From SFWF01 sp045638145 (GTDB lineage: Bacteria > Bacillota > Clostridia > Oscillospirales > Acutalibacteraceae), in the NCBI GenBank assembly GCA_045638145.1, contig JAZUAU010000024.1, positions 1 to 64,000 of the forward strand: a stretch of DNA of 64,000 nt, read 5' to 3'. The notes under the pieces were generated by a model, which was not told the DNA's origin, searched no databases, and saw nothing but the letters and a program-made list of their open reading frames with translations. Made by a program: the position numbers and the translations under genes. Positions 52,717 through 62,082 of this stretch are shown piece by piece (the first letter of the stretch is position 1; each line of letters opens with the position of its first letter).

Positions 52717-53451
52717 ATGGAAAGAGTACTATTAAGAATTGCTTATTGTGGCACCGCTTATCACGGTTGGCAGGTTCAACCTAATGCAATCACTGTTCAA
52801 GAGGTTCTTGGGAGTAAACTAGAGCAAATGTATAAAAACAAGGTCAATCTTACAGGCTGTAGCAGAACAGACGCAGGTGTTCACGCTAAGGAATTTTACT
52901 GTCATTTCGATACCCAGCTTCATATTGAACCCGACGGAATAGTAAGAGGTCTCAACTCGGTACTACCGAAAGATATTGCCGTGCTTTCTGCTGAATACGT
53001 AGATAGCAGCTTCCATGCAAGATATTCGGCAAAAGGTAAGAACTATATTTATATTATCCGTAATGCAAATATACACGATCCTTTTTTAGAAAACCGTGTC
53101 TGGCATATCGAAAGAAGGCTAAACATCGATTTAATGAATGAGTTTTGCAAGAAAATATGTGGAAAACACGATTTTTACGGTTTTTCTTCATCGGGCAGAA
53201 CGGTAACTGATACTGTAAGAACTATTACCGAATGTACAGTATCTAAATTTGGCGATGATATTGTTTTCTCTGTGTCTGCTGACGGTTTTTTATACAATAT
53301 GGTAAGAATTATTGTTGGCACTGCCGTTGCAGTTTCAGACGGCAAAATCACCATAGAAAAAGTTGATGATATATTAGAATCCAAAGACAGAAGCAAAGCA
53401 GGAATTACAGCAACGCCAGACGGTCTATATTTAAACAAAGTATTTTATTAA
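52717..53451 (+). CDS. truA: tRNA pseudouridine(38-40) synthase
   Basis: About 244 residues. RIAYCGTAYHGWQ opens the protein, the catalytic aspartate is in GCSRTDAGVHA, and FLYNMVRIIVGT is the C-terminal motif. Start choice: ATG 52717 fits the usual TruA N terminus; GTG 52708 and ATG 52711 are alternatives. Truly conserved ecf-truA order as in many Firmicutes. Confidence 0.94.
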   Translation: MERVLLRIAYCGTAYHGWQVQPNAITVQEVLGSKLEQMYKNKVNLTGCSRTDAGVHAKEFYCHFDTQLHIEPDGIVRGLNSVLPKDIAVLSAEYVDSSFHARYSAKGKNYIYIIRNANIHDPFLENRVWHIERRLNIDLMNEFCKKICGKHDFYGFSSSGRTVTDTVRTITECTVSKFGDDIVFSVSADGFLYNMVRIIVGTAVAVSDGKITIEKVDDILESKDRSKAGITATPDGLYLNKVFY

Positions 53452-53467
53452 GTAAGGTAGATTTTTA

Positions 53468-54733
53468 ATGTCGGATTATAAGAAAAAATCTGTTAAAAGA
53501 AAACCTATAAGACAGGAAAGAAAAGTATACCCTATGCGCAGCAGTAATTATAAGCGTGCAAGTTCTATTGAAGAAAAGCCGCGCTTCAGAGTTAGAGAAG
53601 GTAAGAAGAACGACCTGCATCTGTCGTTGTTCATTGCCGCTTCGTTACTTATTGTAATTGCTGCGATCTACCTGATTATCCTAGCTTTTCATCCTATCGG
53701 GGTGGGAGAATTTTTCTCTTCGAAGTTTAAATCGGGAGGCAAAGATAAGAATTTTACTAGTGCTTTAAGTGGTGAAAATATTGTATCAGTTTGCGAGCAG
53801 GACAATTATTTTTACACATTAACTGACACACATGTTTATTGTACTAACAATAACGGAAAAAAGATTTCGCTTATTGATCACGGATTCGCTAGACCCGTTC
53901 TTTATTCTTCCGAAACAAGATATATCATTTTTGGGCAAGGTGAGCAAACGGTAAAGGTTTATAATTTCGAAAAAGAGCTTCATAATCTTCATTTTGAGAC
54001 AAAGGTGCTTGCTGCTGCCATATCCGATAACGGAAATTTTGCCATTGCAACAACTGCTGACGGATATGATTCTGCTGTTACGGTTTACAACAAAAACGGT
54101 AAAGTACTTTATGAATGGTACAGTTCAAGCGGAATAGTTAGCACCATAAGTTTTAATCAGAACGGAAAGAAACTACTCATTAGCACCTTTTCGGCTCAAA
54201 ACGGAGAGTTTTTAAGCAAAATTTTGGTTCTTAACTTTAAATCTGCCGACCCTGAGAATATTTTCAAATTCGATGAAGAACTTTGTTACAACACTCACTT
54301 TATTACAAACGACAGGGTTTCTGCCGTCTTTGAAAACTCGGTTAAATTTCTTGATTTAAAGGACAATTCTGTAACTACAAAATCGTTTGAATACTCTGTA
54401 AAAATTGCTAAGCAGATTGATAATTATGTACTGATTTCTGGCAATCTCGATTCAAACACCGATAAAAATCACATAACTCTTTATAATAAAAAGACCGAGT
54501 GCCTCGCTGATTTCAGTGTTGATTCCAATGTTAAGGATGTGATTTATAAGGGCAAGAGAATCTATATTCTAGGTGATTCTAGCTTAAATTGTTATGATTT
54601 GAATGGAAAGCTTCTATATTTTGCTCCTGTCACCTATGATGTAAAGAGCATTGTTCACATTGATGATAAACATCTGGTGGTCATTTCTAAAAACATTATC
54701 TCTAAGCTTGAATTAGAGAACGTGGAGTGGTAA
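53468..54733 (+). CDS. DUF5711-like membrane-anchored beta-propeller protein
   Basis: 421 residues: a basic N-terminal tail (1-50), one membrane helix (about 52-75), then an outside domain of repeated beta-strand blocks (for example VSVCEQDNYFYTLTDTHVYC and further NNNGKKI/NKNGKV turns) that read like a WD40/quinoprotein-type propeller. This looks like the DUF5711 family of Clostridia; function unknown. It overlaps nothing but sits one base ahead of the cvpA-like gene. Confidence 0.65.
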   Translation: MSDYKKKSVKRKPIRQERKVYPMRSSNYKRASSIEEKPRFRVREGKKNDLHLSLFIAASLLIVIAAIYLIILAFHPIGVGEFFSSKFKSGGKDKNFTSALSGENIVSVCEQDNYFYTLTDTHVYCTNNNGKKISLIDHGFARPVLYSSETRYIIFGQGEQTVKVYNFEKELHNLHFETKVLAAAISDNGNFAIATTADGYDSAVTVYNKNGKVLYEWYSSSGIVSTISFNQNGKKLLISTFSAQNGEFLSKILVLNFKSADPENIFKFDEELCYNTHFITNDRVSAVFENSVKFLDLKDNSVTTKSFEYSVKIAKQIDNYVLISGNLDSNTDKNHITLYNKKTECLADFSVDSNVKDVIYKGKRIYILGDSSLNCYDLNGKLLYFAPVTYDVKSIVHIDDKHLVVISKNIISKLELENVEW

Positions 54734-54734
54734 A

Positions 54735-55421
54735 ATGGGATTTGTTTTTGATATTATTGTTCTTACTGTACTCGCAATTTCTACAATAGTTGGTTATAGA
54801 AGGGGATTTATTAATTCTCTCATAGGAGTTATTGGAATTGTAGTTTCCATAATTCTTTCGCTAACAGTCGCTCCACCTCTTGCAGATGCAGTATATTCAG
54901 CTGCATTTGAAAGTAGAGTTTTAGATGTGGCTGAAGCATCAATTGAAAACTCACATAAAAAAGGTGAGTTAGGCAAGGAAGAAACGATTAATGAACTTTT
55001 TGATAAAATGCCGTCATTTGTTACTAAATATGCTAAAAATACCGAGGTTCTATCTTACACTGATCTACTCGGTATTGAGAGTAGGCAAGTAGCAGAAGAA
55101 ATTTGCGACGCCGTGATTGATCCGGCTATAATATCAATACTTAAATATCTATTGGTTATAATATTGTTTTTTCCATTTCTACTTTTATCGAGAATAGTTT
55201 CTAGATTTATATCTGCACTTATCAAGGGAAATATTCTAGGCAACCTCAACTCTGTGCTCGGTGGCGTTGTTGGCTTAGTCAGAGGAGTAGTAATTGTGCT
55301 TATTTTTACGCTTACCGCCTCACTCATTTCTAACCTGCTTCCTGGCGAAGTTTTTAAATCAGCCGTAAACTCGTCTTTCTCCGTTTCATTAATCCTTGGT
55401 ATGATTCCATTTTCTTTCTAA
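54735..55421 (+). CDS. CvpA-family membrane protein
   Basis: 228 residues. The N-terminal segment DIIVLTVLAISTIVGYRRGFINSLIG is the CvpA signature; about four membrane helices follow. CvpA-like proteins are linked to colicin V production and to envelope or biofilm traits, but their activity in Clostridia is unknown. Confidence 0.85.
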   Translation: MGFVFDIIVLTVLAISTIVGYRRGFINSLIGVIGIVVSIILSLTVAPPLADAVYSAAFESRVLDVAEASIENSHKKGELGKEETINELFDKMPSFVTKYAKNTEVLSYTDLLGIESRQVAEEICDAVIDPAIISILKYLLVIILFFPFLLLSRIVSRFISALIKGNILGNLNSVLGGVVGLVRGVVIVLIFTLTASLISNLLPGEVFKSAVNSSFSVSLILGMIPFSF

Positions 55422-55443
55422 TTAAACTTAAGGGGTTTTTATT

Positions 55444-56007
55444 GTGATAAACATATTTACAGTACCTAATATTATATCTTTTTTCAGATTGCTTCTCGTA
55501 CCGGTATTTGTCTTTATTTATTTTTCGGGTGATATTGAATACAAGTATTTTTGGTGTATTCTTATTCTTCTTATAAGCGGCTTAAGCGACATTATTGATG
55601 GTTTTATTGCGCGAAAATTCAATCTTATTTCAGACCTCGGAAAAATTTTAGATCCGATCGCCGACAAGCTCACGCAAGTGGTTATAATATTATCATTGCT
55701 AATTCACAGAAATGAACTTTTTCCGCTTTTTATAATTCTATTTTTAAAAGAACTTGCAACACTTTTTGCCGCTGTTTACGTGCTTTCAAACGGCATTAAA
55801 CCCATTTCTGCTCGTTGGTGGGGCAAGCTTTCTACAATTGCGATTTTTGCAACTGCTTTTTATGCGGTTGTTCTTGATATATATAATATGCTCACACCGA
55901 TACCACTTTACATATTAATAGTTTTTTCAATAATCTGTATGATAATTTCTATATCGGGTTATTTTAAAATTTTTTCCGTACAAGTTAAAGGAGACCCCAC
56001 AAAATGA
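55444..56007 (+). CDS. pgsA: CDP-diacylglycerol--glycerol-3-phosphate 3-phosphatidyltransferase
   Basis: 187 residues with a GTG start behind AAGGGG. The CDP-alcohol phosphotransferase motif D-G-x2-A-R-x8-G-x3-D-x3-D is complete in DGFIARKFNLISDLGKILDP and the following IADKL. Several membrane helices. It makes phosphatidylglycerol phosphate for membrane lipids. Its stop overlaps the next start by four bases. Confidence 0.93.
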   Translation: MINIFTVPNIISFFRLLLVPVFVFIYFSGDIEYKYFWCILILLISGLSDIIDGFIARKFNLISDLGKILDPIADKLTQVVIILSLLIHRNELFPLFIILFLKELATLFAAVYVLSNGIKPISARWWGKLSTIAIFATAFYAVVLDIYNMLTPIPLYILIVFSIICMIISISGYFKIFSVQVKGDPTK

Positions 56008-58277
56008 TGAAGCTTTGCTATAAATGTCACAAAAGACCTGCGGTTGTGTTTATATCAGACCAAATGAAGCCTGATGCCGAGCCACAAGGTCTATGCCTTG
56101 TTTGTGCAAAAGAATCAGGAATAAAGCCTATTGATGATATGCTCCGCAAAATGAATATCTCTGATGAAGACATCGAGCAAATGAGCGAGCAATTTATGGA
56201 AGTAATGGGTGATAATCCCGATGACGAGTCTTTTGATATGGGAACTGCACCAGCATTTCCTTCTTTCCTTAATAATATCTTTGGTTCTGTAAAACCTAGT
56301 GAAAATGAAGAAAACATTGAACAATTTGAAAACGAATATAAGAAAAAAACTAAGGATAAAAAAGAGAGAAGAAAATATCTCGATCATTACTGTATTAACC
56401 TTACTGAGCGTGCAAAAGAGGGCAAAATTGATAACGTAATCGGTAGAGAAGATGAGCTTTACAGAACCATACAGATTCTTTCTCGCCGTTCGAAAAATAA
56501 TCCGTGCCTCATTGGTGAGCCTGGGGTTGGTAAGACTGCCATTGTTGAGGGACTTGCTTTAAGTATTGCTAATAAAACTGCGCCTGCAAGACTTCTTGAT
56601 AAACAGATTTTTCTTCTTGACCTCACTAGTCTTGTTGCTGGAACACAGTTCAGGGGACAGTTTGAAAGCCGCGTAAAAGGACTTATTGACGAGGTTAAAA
56701 AGGATGGAAATATCATCCTATTTATTGATGAAATTCATAATTTAGTCGGTGCAGGAGACTCGGCAGAGGGCTCTATGAATGCCGCAAATATTATGAAGCC
56801 TGCACTTTCGCGTGGAGAAATTCAAGTTATTGGAGCTACTACATTTAAAGAATACCGTAAACATATAGAAAAAGATGCTGCACTCGAGCGCAGATTCCAA
56901 CCAGTTACCGTTGAAGAGACATCAATTGAAAGTGCGGTACAGATTCTTCTTGGAATTAAGGGCTATTATGAGGGATTCCATAATGTTACCGTTTCGGACG
57001 AGCTTATACGTATGATAGTTTCACTTTCCGAAAGATATGTTTGTGATCGATATCTTCCCGATAAGGCTATTGATCTTCTTGACGAGGCTTGCTCCTGTGC
57101 AAGCCTTGAAAACAAGGCTATAGACGAGCTTTACGTCACAAACCAGCAGATTGCCGAAAAGCAGATTGAGCTTGAAAAGCTTCAGAGCGAGGTTGAAAAT
57201 CCCAACTATGAAAAACAGGCTCTTGTTAAGGCTGATATTGACAAACTAAAAGCTGTTGCAGATAAACTCTATCTGCCGGCATCTAACAACGCCGTTACCG
57301 AAAAGGATATTGCAAAGGTTATTGAGCTTTGGACGGGTATTCCTGCTTCAAAAATAGAGGAAAGTGACTATAAAAAGCTTTCGCAGCTTGAAAGCAGGAT
57401 ATTGGAAAGAATAGTTGGACAGGACCAAGCCGCTCATGAGGTATGCAATGCTGTTAAGCGCTCAAGGGTACAAACTTCTGCACACAGAAAGCCCGCATCC
57501 TTCATTTTCGTAGGTCCTACAGGTGTTGGAAAAACTGAGCTTGTTAAGGTACTTGCTGCAGAGCTTTTCTCCAGCCCGGAAACACTTGTCCGCCTTGATA
57601 TGTCGGAGTTTATGGAGAAGCACTCGGTTTCTCGGCTGATCGGAGCGCCTCCCGGATATGTTGGTTATGACGAAGCAGGCCAGCTTACAGAAAAGATAAG
57701 AAGAAAGCCCTATTCTGTTGTTCTTTTTGATGAAATCGAGAAGGCTCATCCAGACGTTCTTAATATTCTTCTTCAGATTCTGGATGACGGAAGAGTTACT
57801 GACGCACAGGGAAGAACGGTTAATTTTGAAAACACTATTATCGTTATGACCTCGAATGCCGGTAGTAATAAGCGCGATAATATTATGGGCTTCTCAAAAT
57901 CAGTTGCAGATTCTAATAAGGAAAAGGCGATTAAGGCTCTTGAAGAATTTTTAAGACCGGAGTTTATTGCAAGAGTTGATGAAGTCATCACATTCTCTGA
58001 CCTGGATGAAAAGAGTCTTGCAAAAATTGCTGAGCTTATGTTATCCGATCTCTTAAAGGTTATGGAAGAGAAGGGAATAGCCCTTAAGATTTCAAAGGAT
58101 GTTTATAATTATCTTGCAAAGATATCTGTCGGCGCTAAAGCGGGTGCCAGAGAACTTAGAAACAACATTAGAAAGCTTATTGAAGACGTGATTGTAGACA
58201 AAATTATTAATAACACGGGCTGTGAATTGACCAAACTCAGTGTTGGCATAAAGAACGAGAAAATTTTTCTTTCATAA
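56004..58277 (+). CDS. ClpE-like AAA+ unfoldase (Clp protease ATPase) with N-terminal zinc finger
   Basis: 757 residues. It starts with a four-cysteine zinc finger (CYKC ... CLVC, residues 4-33) and an acidic linker in place of the double Clp N domain, as in ClpE. Two AAA+ modules follow: D1 with GEPGVGKTAIVEG and LFIDEIHNLVGAG, a short middle coiled coil, and D2 with GPTGVGKTELVK, VLFDEIEKAHPD, and an IMGF loop of the kind that docks into ClpP. It should unfold proteins for ClpP. Start may be either of two adjacent ATGs. Also possible is a hybrid with McsA-like zinc finger function. Confidence 0.88.
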   Translation: MMKLCYKCHKRPAVVFISDQMKPDAEPQGLCLVCAKESGIKPIDDMLRKMNISDEDIEQMSEQFMEVMGDNPDDESFDMGTAPAFPSFLNNIFGSVKPSENEENIEQFENEYKKKTKDKKERRKYLDHYCINLTERAKEGKIDNVIGREDELYRTIQILSRRSKNNPCLIGEPGVGKTAIVEGLALSIANKTAPARLLDKQIFLLDLTSLVAGTQFRGQFESRVKGLIDEVKKDGNIILFIDEIHNLVGAGDSAEGSMNAANIMKPALSRGEIQVIGATTFKEYRKHIEKDAALERRFQPVTVEETSIESAVQILLGIKGYYEGFHNVTVSDELIRMIVSLSERYVCDRYLPDKAIDLLDEACSCASLENKAIDELYVTNQQIAEKQIELEKLQSEVENPNYEKQALVKADIDKLKAVADKLYLPASNNAVTEKDIAKVIELWTGIPASKIEESDYKKLSQLESRILERIVGQDQAAHEVCNAVKRSRVQTSAHRKPASFIFVGPTGVGKTELVKVLAAELFSSPETLVRLDMSEFMEKHSVSRLIGAPPGYVGYDEAGQLTEKIRRKPYSVVLFDEIEKAHPDVLNILLQILDDGRVTDAQGRTVNFENTIIVMTSNAGSNKRDNIMGFSKSVADSNKEKAIKALEEFLRPEFIARVDEVITFSDLDEKSLAKIAELMLSDLLKVMEEKGIALKISKDVYNYLAKISVGAKAGARELRNNIRKLIEDVIVDKIINNTGCELTKLSVGIKNEKIFLS

Positions 58278-58291
58278 TTTGCAAAAAAGTG

Positions 58292-58320
58292 TTGACTAAT
58301 CGCAAGAAATGTGCTAATAT
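58292..58320 (+). promoter_or_regulatory. Promoter of tRNA-Gly/tRNA-Arg
   Basis: TTGACT (58292-58297), 17-base spacer, TAATAT (58315-58320), 17 bases ahead of the tRNA-Gly. Confidence 0.75.
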
Positions 58321-58337
58321 ATGTCTTGCGATTTTAT

Positions 58338-58412
58338 GCGGGTGTTGTTCAACGGCTAGAATGCCAGCCTTCCAAGCTGGAGACGTGGGTTCGATTCCCA
58401 TCACCCGCTCCA
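58338..58412 (+). tRNA. tRNA-Gly (anticodon TCC)
   Basis: 75 bases including encoded CCA. Acceptor GCGGGTG pairs with CACCCGC; anticodon loop CTTCCAA; T loop GTTCGATTC. A terminator-like hairpin follows at 58420-58444. Confidence 0.95.
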
Positions 58413-58419
58413 TTTAAAA

Positions 58420-58445
58420 AAAGCCCGAAAAATGGGCTTTTTTAT
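58420..58445 (+). terminator. Intrinsic terminator after tRNA-Gly
   Basis: AAAAGCCC pairs with GGGCTTTT around an A-rich loop and is followed by more T. Confidence 0.8.
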
Positions 58446-58451
58446 ATGTTT

Positions 58452-58510
<59 letters not shown>

Positions 58511-58528
<18 letters not shown>

Positions 58529-58593
58529 AAGAAGTATTGTTATTCGCAATACTTCTTTTTTATATAGTTTAGGGACTCGAACCCGAGAGGGTC
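58511..58593 (+). repeat. 83-bp direct repeat, copy 1 (tRNA-Arg 3' end and terminator)
   Basis: Identical over 83 bases to 58704-58786. It includes the tRNA-Arg 3' end with CCA, a terminator hairpin (GAAGTATTG / CAATACTTC plus T run), and on the opposite strand a T-arm-like GGGTTCGAGTCCC. Confidence 0.95.
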
Positions 58594-58703
58594 TAACGTT
58601 TAGAAAAACAGTACGGTGTACTGTTTTTTAGTTAGAGCGTGCAGTCGGTTACTGAAGGCAAAGCCTTTAGTCGACAAGCGGGAAGTATGCGAAGCAGACG
58701 GTC

Positions 58704-58786
58704 GTCCCTTCAAGCGCGCCAAAGAAGTATTGTTATTCGCAATACTTCTTTTTTATATAGTTTAGGGACTCGAACCCGAGAGGGTC
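58704..58786 (+). repeat. 83-bp direct repeat, copy 2
   Basis: Exact copy of 58511-58593, at an offset of 193 bases. The 110 bases between the copies hold a small hairpin (about 58604-58627) but no gene. A duplicated tRNA 3' end is what an excised or decayed tRNA-targeting element leaves. Confidence 0.95.
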
Positions 58787-58857
58787 AGGTCGGGCGCTAA
58801 ATTTAATAAAACAACAAATTATACCCTTGCATTTTTGATATGCAAGGGCGTTTTTAA

Positions 58858-59262
58858 TTAGTTGTTGCAGGTTATATTTCTTTTAACTAGACAAGCAGTT
58901 GCTGTAATTGTTAATGCAAAGAATCCTACTGTTAGACCTGCGAATATAGCACCGATAACGCTTGTCGCGGCGAAGGTTACACCAAGAAGAATTACAGAGA
59001 ATAAAATAGTGCCTAGTATACCAATCAAGACCGCACGAAGCGCTTCAAACTTACATAGTGAAAAGTCGCGACTAAAGGAAGTTATAAATAGTAAAAGTGC
59101 AAGATAAACAACTGCGATACCGGTTATAACCCAAAGGAATGCGGGTGTAAGAGTGATGGTTGCAAGGAAGGTAAGAACGCCTGCTATACCGCCGATGATT
59201 ATGCTCGCTAGAACTGCGATATCAAGACAGTTATATCTGGTTCTGCATCCGTTATTTGACAT
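58858..59262 (-). CDS. Small membrane protein with four hydrophobic segments
   Basis: 134 residues from ATG 59262, behind GGAGGTGA; a longer frame to 59283 lacks such a site. A short polar N terminus (MSNNGCRTRYNCLD) is followed by four closely spaced membrane helices rich in A, I, G and T. The C-terminal tail has two further cysteines. I do not recognise a family; no link to its neighbours is visible. Confidence 0.7.
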   Translation of the reverse strand: MSNNGCRTRYNCLDIAVLASIIIGGIAGVLTFLATITLTPAFLWVITGIAVVYLALLLFITSFSRDFSLCKFEALRAVLIGILGTILFSVILLGVTFAATSVIGAIFAGLTVGFFALTITATACLVKRNITCNN

Positions 59263-59328
59263 AAAATTCACCTCCAATATCATTATATGTTTACCTGCTC
59301 GCTATGGTCAAAGAACTTGGCTTTTTCA

Positions 59329-59357
59329 TTGACAAAACAGGTCTTTAGAGTTATAAT
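59329..59357 (+). promoter_or_regulatory. Promoter of typA operon
   Basis: TTGACA (59329-59334), 17-base spacer, TATAAT (59352-59357). Confidence 0.88.
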
Positions 59358-59383
59358 ATTTAGTTAGAAAAAGAGGGATTTTT

Positions 59384-61204
59384 ATGATAAAAAGAGATAA
59401 TTTAAGAAATATTGCGATTATTGCTCATGTAGACCACGGAAAAACAACCTTAGTAGACGGAATGCTTCGTCAAAGCGGTACCTTTCGCTCCAATGAGCAG
59501 GTTGATGAACGTGTAATGGATTCAAATGACCTTGAGCGCGAACGCGGAATCACGATTCTTTCAAAAAATACCTGCGTAATGTATAACGATATTAAGATTA
59601 ATATAATCGACACTCCCGGTCACGCAGATTTCGGCGGTGAGGTTGAACGAATCCTTATGATGGTAGACGGAGTATTACTGCTTGTTGATGCCTTCGAGGG
59701 TTGTATGCCTCAAACAAGATTTGTGCTTAAAAAAGCGCTTTCTCTTGGTAAAAAAGTAATTGTCGTCGTTAACAAAATCGATCGTCCTATGGCAAGACCT
59801 CTTGAGGTTGTTGACGGTGTGCTTGATTTGTTTATTGAGCTTGGTGCAGATGATGGCCAGATTGATTTTCCAGTTGTGTACGCTTCGGGTCGTGATGGTT
59901 TTGCCGTTATGGACCCGAGCGAGCAGGGAAGTGATTTGAAGCCGCTTTTTGAGATGATTGTAAACGAGATAGAGCCTCCCGTCGGAGACAACACGGCACC
60001 CGTGCAACTTCTTTTCTCGAATATTGAGTATGATGATTATCTTGGCAGAATCGGTGTCGGCAGAGTTGAACGGGGCACTGTTAAAACAGGTCAATCTGTT
60101 GCTTTGTGTCATGCTGACGGAACAAATTCGAGCGTACGTATAAGCAAACTCTTTATGTATGAAGGACTGAAGCGCACGGAGGTTGAGTCTGCTTCTGTCG
60201 GTGATATCGTCCAGGTTGCCGGTATCGATAAGCTTAATATAGGCGAAACCGCCTGTGACAGAGAGCATATCGATCCTTTGCCCTTTGTTAAGATTGATGA
60301 ACCCACCCTTTCTATGAACTTTATGGTAAACAATTCGCCCTTTGCAGGCAGAGAGGGTAAATATGTTACCTCAAGAAATATTCGCGACCGACTCTTTAAG
60401 GAGCTTGAAACCAATGTTTCACTCCGTGTAGAAGAGACCGATTCTGCAGATACCTTTAAGGTTTCTGGTAGAGGAGAACTGCATCTTTCAATCCTAATTG
60501 AAACTATGCGCCGTCAAGGCTATGAGTTTCAGGTATCACCACCGAAGGTTATCTATAAAGAAATTGAAGGAAAGCTCTTTGAGCCCGTTGAGCTTCTCAT
60601 GATTGAGGTACCGCAGGACTATGTAGGACCTGTTATGGAGCGTCTTGGAAGCCGAAAGGCTGAGCTTAAAAATATGGGTACCCGTGATGGCGGTATGAGC
60701 CATCTTGAATTTTTAATTCCGTCCCGCGGTCTGATGGGCTACCGTTCACAGTTTCTGACCGATACAAATGGAAACGGTATTATGAACCATGTTTTCGACC
60801 GATATGAGGAGTATAAGGGCGATTTTGAATCGAGAAATACCGGCTCTATTATTGCTCATGAAACGGGCGAAACAACAGGCTACGGACTTTTCAATACCCA
60901 AAGCAGAGGCAGACTTTTCGTTGGCCCCGGTGTTGAGGTTTATGAGGGAATGATAGTGGGGGAGAATCCCAAAAACGAGGACATTGTCTGCAACGTATGT
61001 AAGAAGAAGCAGGCTACGAATATGCGTGCTGCTGGAAGTGACGATGCGTTAAAGCTTGTTCCTCATTCGGTATTATCCCTTGAACAGTGCTTAGAGTTTA
61101 TTAAAAACGATGAGCTTGTTGAAATTACACCCAAATCTACAAGACTTCGCAAAAGAATCCTTGGCAAGGAAGAAAGAATGAAATATGAGGCAAGAAACAA
61201 ATAA
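59384..61204 (+). CDS. typA: Ribosome-associated GTPase TypA/BipA
   Basis: 606 residues, the family length. G1 AHVDHGKTTL, G2 region RERGITI, G3 DTPGHADFGG, G4 NKIDRP; then domain II, an EF-G-like domain V and the TypA-specific C-terminal domain (GLMGYRSQFLTDTNGNG). It binds ribosomes and helps assembly and stress growth. Its stop overlaps the next start (TAATG). Confidence 0.96.
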   Translation: MIKRDNLRNIAIIAHVDHGKTTLVDGMLRQSGTFRSNEQVDERVMDSNDLERERGITILSKNTCVMYNDIKINIIDTPGHADFGGEVERILMMVDGVLLLVDAFEGCMPQTRFVLKKALSLGKKVIVVVNKIDRPMARPLEVVDGVLDLFIELGADDGQIDFPVVYASGRDGFAVMDPSEQGSDLKPLFEMIVNEIEPPVGDNTAPVQLLFSNIEYDDYLGRIGVGRVERGTVKTGQSVALCHADGTNSSVRISKLFMYEGLKRTEVESASVGDIVQVAGIDKLNIGETACDREHIDPLPFVKIDEPTLSMNFMVNNSPFAGREGKYVTSRNIRDRLFKELETNVSLRVEETDSADTFKVSGRGELHLSILIETMRRQGYEFQVSPPKVIYKEIEGKLFEPVELLMIEVPQDYVGPVMERLGSRKAELKNMGTRDGGMSHLEFLIPSRGLMGYRSQFLTDTNGNGIMNHVFDRYEEYKGDFESRNTGSIIAHETGETTGYGLFNTQSRGRLFVGPGVEVYEGMIVGENPKNEDIVCNVCKKKQATNMRAAGSDDALKLVPHSVLSLEQCLEFIKNDELVEITPKSTRLRKRILGKEERMKYEARNK

Positions 61205-62082
61205 TGGAATTTATTATTCTTGATTTAGAGTGGAATAACGTTTATTACAAAAAGGAAAACAGGTTCATAAATGAGATACTTCAAATTGGTGCTGTCAGAC
61301 TTGACGGCGATTTTAATGTGGTTGATTCTATTGAGATAAACGTCCGCTCTGCGCTAACAAATAAGCTTAGCAACAAGGTTGTCAGACTTACGGGGTTAAC
61401 TAACGAGATTATGCTTTCGGGAGTACCGCTTGCTGAAGCTGTAAAACAATATAATGATTGGACGCCCGATAATTCAGTTACCATGACCTGGAGCAATTCG
61501 GACCTTTATGCTATTGTAGAGAATACAAATACTTTTAAGCTTAAGGAAACGCTTAAAATTTCTCGTTATCTTGATTTGCAGACCTTTGTCCAGGGTGAAC
61601 TTAAGCTTCGCGGCATACAGATTAATAATCAAATTTCTCTCATTAATGCAGCCGCAATGCTTGATATATCTACCGAAGAGTTTGCAGTACATACCGCACG
61701 CGATGATTCTGCGATTGCTTCACTTATTCTTAAAGAAACATACAATGAAGAGCGTTTTAAAAGAAATATTCGTGATACAAACAACGGAGATTTTTATAAA
61801 AGACTTACTTTTAAGTCATATTATCTTAATAAAATCAATGATAAAAGAATCGACACTGCCTATTTGCGATTTCATTGTCCTGTTTGCAATAATCTTGCCG
61901 AGCGCAAAAATAAATGGAAGTATTACAGCAATTGGCACAGGGCTTCATTTTTCTGTACCGCTTGTGACTCAAAGCTCAAAGCAATGATTTCATTTAAGCA
62001 GACCTATGATAAGCTTATAGTTAAAAAGAGAATTTTACCCTTAAAATCGAGCGAGGGAGAGGCTGAAAATGCAGCTCTGTAA
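61204..62082 (+). CDS. DEDDh 3'-5' exonuclease-like protein
   Basis: 292 residues. FIILDLEWNN holds the first D-x-E pair, further conserved residues are in RLTGLTNEIM, and HTARDDS gives the H-x4-D end of the DEDDh signature, like KapD or the DnaQ group. The last 90 residues carry two C-x2-C pairs (CPVCN ... CTACD), a zinc-binding tail. A role in RNA or DNA trimming is likely. It overlaps the next gene by 14 bases. Confidence 0.8.
   Translation: MEFIILDLEWNNVYYKKENRFINEILQIGAVRLDGDFNVVDSIEINVRSALTNKLSNKVVRLTGLTNEIMLSGVPLAEAVKQYNDWTPDNSVTMTWSNSDLYAIVENTNTFKLKETLKISRYLDLQTFVQGELKLRGIQINNQISLINAAAMLDISTEEFAVHTARDDSAIASLILKETYNEERFKRNIRDTNNGDFYKRLTFKSYYLNKINDKRIDTAYLRFHCPVCNNLAERKNKWKYYSNWHRASFFCTACDSKLKAMISFKQTYDKLIVKKRILPLKSSEGEAENAAL

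Noticed and set aside
58420..58445. Hairpin between the two tRNAs as proof of separate transcription.
   Set aside because: It is a good terminator, but no clear promoter is seen before the tRNA-Arg, so partial read-through is as likely.
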